Positions 6,401-8,189 of a DNA stretch of 8,189 nt are shown in pieces; within the stretch, counting starts at the first letter, position 1; the number at the start of each line of letters is the position of its first letter. Location of the stretch: the NCBI GenBank assembly GCA_903864485.1, contig CAIPGD010000113.1:1-8189 (forward strand), given 5' to 3'. A model generated the notes under the pieces. The model saw only the letters and a list, made by a program, of their open reading frames with translations. It was not told the DNA's origin and did no database searches. Source of the DNA: an uncultured bacterium (lineage in GTDB: Bacteria; Pseudomonadota; Gammaproteobacteria; Burkholderiales; Burkholderiaceae_E). The position numbers and the translations under genes were made by a program.

Positions 6401-7405
6401 TCAGAGGGTCGCTCGGGTGGCCACCACCCGCCCGTTGAACCAGGTACCTTTGACCGCAATGGCCTGACCGGCAATGGGTTGCACCATCCGGTCCGCACTC
6501 AGGGCCGAAAGGTCGACCGGATAATCACCGATCTGCCCGCTGGTCCCCGCGTTCGCCGTCCAGATTCCATCCAGTTCCACGTGGACGTTGTTGGCGAGGA
6601 CAGGAATCCCGATCACACGTGCCTGATCGGACACCCAGAGTTGCGCTGTCCCCGCCACCGGACTCGTGAGCGACCAGATCCGGATCGTGCGCCCTTCACC
6701 AATCGCCGGATCAGCCGGATTGCGCAGGCTATGGCAGTAGCACACCTTCGCCACTGCACCTTCGGGCCCCAGTTCGAAGTCGGTCAGGGTGGCATCAAGA
6801 CGGTGCACCACACCGCGCCCTTTGAACCACCGGCTGGCCAATGCCGCTGCGCGCAATTCGATCCGGGTCGCAGCCATGACGCCCGAATCAGCCATCGGGC
6901 CGTGCAGGACGACCAATTCCCCGGCATGGGCCGCCAGTGCCTCGAGCGATGTGAACCCCACCAACACGGTGGTGCTCGTGACCTGGGCTCTGGCACCGAC
7001 GACGGTCACAGTTCGGGCGACCAGGTCGACCGCGACCAGGGGCGCCACGATGTCATCGACAACGACGACCTTGCGCGCGACCCCTCGCACGCCACTCGAA
7101 TCGACATCGCCCTCAAGGGCGACGATCATTCCGAGCGCAATTTCGTCGCCTCGCAGCGCCGAGCCTTGATCATCCGAGTAAATCGCCCCCGAGTGGTCGT
7201 AACGCACGCCGCTGACCGTGATGCCAGGCCCCACGGAGGTGACCCGACCATAGGTCACGGTTTTGATGGTGGCGGCGGTGCCGCTGCCACTCAGATCCTC
7301 GGCCGCCCCTCCGTCCGAGACGCCGCCGCTGCAACCGGAGAGGAACAAGGCAGCAGGAAAAACGGCGAGCAGCATTCGCGCGCAACGGACTGCAAAGATA
7401 CCCAT
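6401..7405 (-). CDS. Predicted lipoprotein with DUF5666-like repeats, function unknown
   Basis: The 334-residue product starts with a charged segment, a hydrophobic stretch (11-23) and the lipobox LSGC (Cys25), so it is a predicted lipoprotein. Ser and Gly after Cys25, with no Asp at +2, suggest sorting to the outer membrane. The rest is beta-rich and seems to hold four related modules (about 50-117, 121-186, 194-265 and 272-334). The first, TYGRVTSVGPGITVSGVRYD, and LGMIVALEGD (91-100) are typical of DUF5666 domains, which are small barrel-like modules of unknown role in cell-surface proteins. A Cys-Tyr-Cys-His cluster stands at 222-225. The ATG at 7405 was chosen over an upstream in-frame start at 7444 because AAGGAAAGG lies just before it and the signal peptide then has normal length. 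The gene follows msrP on the same strand after 142 bases. No function can be assigned. Confidence 0.8.
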   Translation of the reverse strand: MGIFAVRCARMLLAVFPAALFLSGCSGGVSDGGAAEDLSGSGTAATIKTVTYGRVTSVGPGITVSGVRYDHSGAIYSDDQGSALRGDEIALGMIVALEGDVDSSGVRGVARKVVVVDDIVAPLVAVDLVARTVTVVGARAQVTSTTVLVGFTSLEALAAHAGELVVLHGPMADSGVMAATRIELRAAALASRWFKGRGVVHRLDATLTDFELGPEGAVAKVCYCHSLRNPADPAIGEGRTIRIWSLTSPVAGTAQLWVSDQARVIGIPVLANNVHVELDGIWTANAGTSGQIGDYPVDLSALSADRMVQPIAGQAIAVKGTWFNGRVVATRATL

Positions 7406-7408
7406 CGA

Positions 7409-7417
7409 CCTTTCCTT
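7409..7417 (-). promoter_or_regulatory. Ribosome-binding site of the DUF5666-like lipoprotein gene
   Basis: On the minus strand AAGGAAAGG precedes the ATG at 7405 by 3 bases, with its AAGGA part at 7 bases spacing. It is one of the strongest Shine-Dalgarno matches in the window and decides the start. Confidence 0.7.
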
Positions 7418-7479
7418 GAGAAAGACGACCGCGCAGGCGGCCAAGATCGATCAGTTTGGGGACGAACAGGCAGGGTTTT

Positions 7480-7531
7480 TGACCAACGGGTCACGGCTTG
7501 CGGGAATTTCCCAACCCGGCGAGCGGGCTCG
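7480..7531. promoter_or_regulatory. Cluster of three short inverted repeats between msrP and the lipoprotein gene
   Basis: Three dyads follow each other: TGACC-AACG-GGTCA (7480-7493), GGGAA-T-TTCCC (7502-7512) and CGAGC-GG-GCTCG (7520-7531). Their centres are about 19-21 bp apart. None is followed by a T-run in the minus-strand direction of transcription, so they do not look like an intrinsic terminator. They could be operator half-sites for the lipoprotein gene or structure in a joint mRNA. Each arm is only 5 bp, so chance is a real possibility. Confidence 0.3.
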
Positions 7532-7547
7532 AGACCACCGGCAGCGA

Positions 7548-8189
7548 CTAAAACAGTCGCCGCAAGTCCATCCCGGTATAGAGCGAGGCGACCTGCTCGG
7601 CATACCCGTTAAAGGGGAGGGTACGCCGCTTTTTTTGCAGGAATCCGTCGTCGCCGATCCGACGCTCGGTGGCCTGCGACCACCGCGGATGATCCACGTC
7701 GGGATTCACGTTGGCATAAAAACCATACTCTTGCGGCGCGCTGCGCAGCCAACTCGTCTGGGGCTGCTCGCGAACGAACCGAATCCGAACCAAGGACTTG
7801 GCGCTCTTGAAGCCATATTTCCAGGGCACAACCAGTCGCACGGGCGCCCCGTTCTGATTCGGCAAAACCTCGCCGTATAGCCCAAAACCCAGAAGCGTCA
7901 ACGGATTCATCGCCTCGTCGAGGCGCAGGCCTTCGGTGTACGGCCAGTCGAGCACCTTGCGATTGACGCCAACCATCTGCCTGGGGTCGGCAAGCGACGT
8001 GAATTCGACGTACTTGGCCTGGCCGGTGGGCTCGACCCGACGCGCCAATTCAGCGAACGAGAAGCCGACCCAGGGGATGACCATCGACCACCCCTCGACG
8101 CAACGCATGCGATAGATGCGATCCTCCATCGGCGCCAGGCGCAGGAGTTCATCAAGGTCAAATGTTCGAGCATGGGCGACTTCGCCACC
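7548..8189 (-). CDS. msrP: Protein-methionine-sulfoxide reductase catalytic subunit MsrP, partial (5' end missing)
   Basis: MsrP (YedY) is a periplasmic molybdopterin enzyme that reduces methionine sulfoxide in oxidised envelope proteins, taking electrons from the heme membrane protein MsrQ. The frame is open to the right edge: the 20 codons before the internal Met at 8129 continue the homology (FDLDELLRLAPMEDRIYRMR). In total 213 residues are visible; E. coli MsrP has 334, so about 120 N-terminal residues, including the Tat signal, lie outside. Motifs are RMRCVEGWSM with the molybdenum-ligand cysteine (codon 8100-8102), YTEGLRLDEAMNPLTLL, NGAPVRLVVPWKYGFKSAKS, and YGFYANVNPDVDHPRWSQA near the C-terminus. 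The C-terminus is intact (GMDLRRLF). msrQ is not next downstream, unlike the usual msrPQ pair. Confidence 0.96.
   Translation of the reverse strand, partial: GGEVAHARTFDLDELLRLAPMEDRIYRMRCVEGWSMVIPWVGFSFAELARRVEPTGQAKYVEFTSLADPRQMVGVNRKVLDWPYTEGLRLDEAMNPLTLLGFGLYGEVLPNQNGAPVRLVVPWKYGFKSAKSLVRIRFVREQPQTSWLRSAPQEYGFYANVNPDVDHPRWSQATERRIGDDGFLQKKRRTLPFNGYAEQVASLYTGMDLRRLF

Noticed and set aside
6396..6408. CCCTC-A-GAGGG between lysA and the convergent gene as a bidirectional terminator
   Set aside because: The palindrome has a single central base, leaving only a very short stem after a real loop is allowed, and no T-run follows on either side.
6479..7612. A 377-codon open frame on the plus strand opposite the lipoprotein gene
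   Set aside because: It has no recognisable domain, is rich in Arg, His and Asp as typical of antisense frames in GC-rich DNA, and runs over the intergenic region into msrP. The minus-strand frame has a ribosome-binding site, signal peptide, lipobox and DUF5666-like modules.

Overview
The window looks like a chromosomal housekeeping segment of a GC-rich proteobacterium, most likely a betaproteobacterium. This rests on the gene order mrcA, cyaY, lptM, lysA next to aroK-aroB-gltB, and on residue patterns such as the LptM start CGQRGPL and the LysA stretch VDAAMNDLMRPALY. A gammaproteobacterium is not excluded. No tRNA, rRNA, CRISPR array, insertion sequence or phage gene is visible, and no stretch over 300 bases lacks a gene.

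Left part (1-1854, minus strand): an aroK-aroB-gltB operon. Shikimate kinase and 3-dehydroquinate synthase serve aromatic biosynthesis. They are followed by the first 38 codons of the glutamate synthase large subunit, cut by the window edge just after its catalytic cysteine. Centre-left (1855-2024): a 170-bp divergent intergenic region with a strikingly phased set of 11-bp direct repeats, a candidate -10 box and a second 11-bp tandem pair. It separates aroK from mrcA (2025-4379, plus), which encodes a complete bifunctional class A penicillin-binding protein. The pilMNOPQ genes often found between mrcA and aroK are absent.

Centre (4380-5114): a four-copy perfect 11-bp tandem repeat fills the gap between the convergent mrcA and cyaY genes and supplies the cyaY stop codon. 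cyaY (frataxin) is divergent from lptM (a small lipoprotein of the LPS transport system), which overlaps lysA by four bases. lysA (5111-6394) encodes diaminopimelate decarboxylase, the last step of lysine synthesis. PBP1A consumes the diaminopimelate-containing peptidoglycan precursor made from the same pool, so the central genes are mostly cell-envelope related.

Right part (6401-8189, minus strand): an uncharacterised lipoprotein with DUF5666-like repeats, converging on lysA. Upstream of it lies the C-terminal two-thirds of msrP, the periplasmic molybdopterin methionine sulfoxide reductase. The usual partner msrQ is not next to msrP.

No new multi-gene system is evident. The most distinctive signal is non-coding: three separate direct-repeat arrays, all with an 11-bp period, on both flanks of mrcA.
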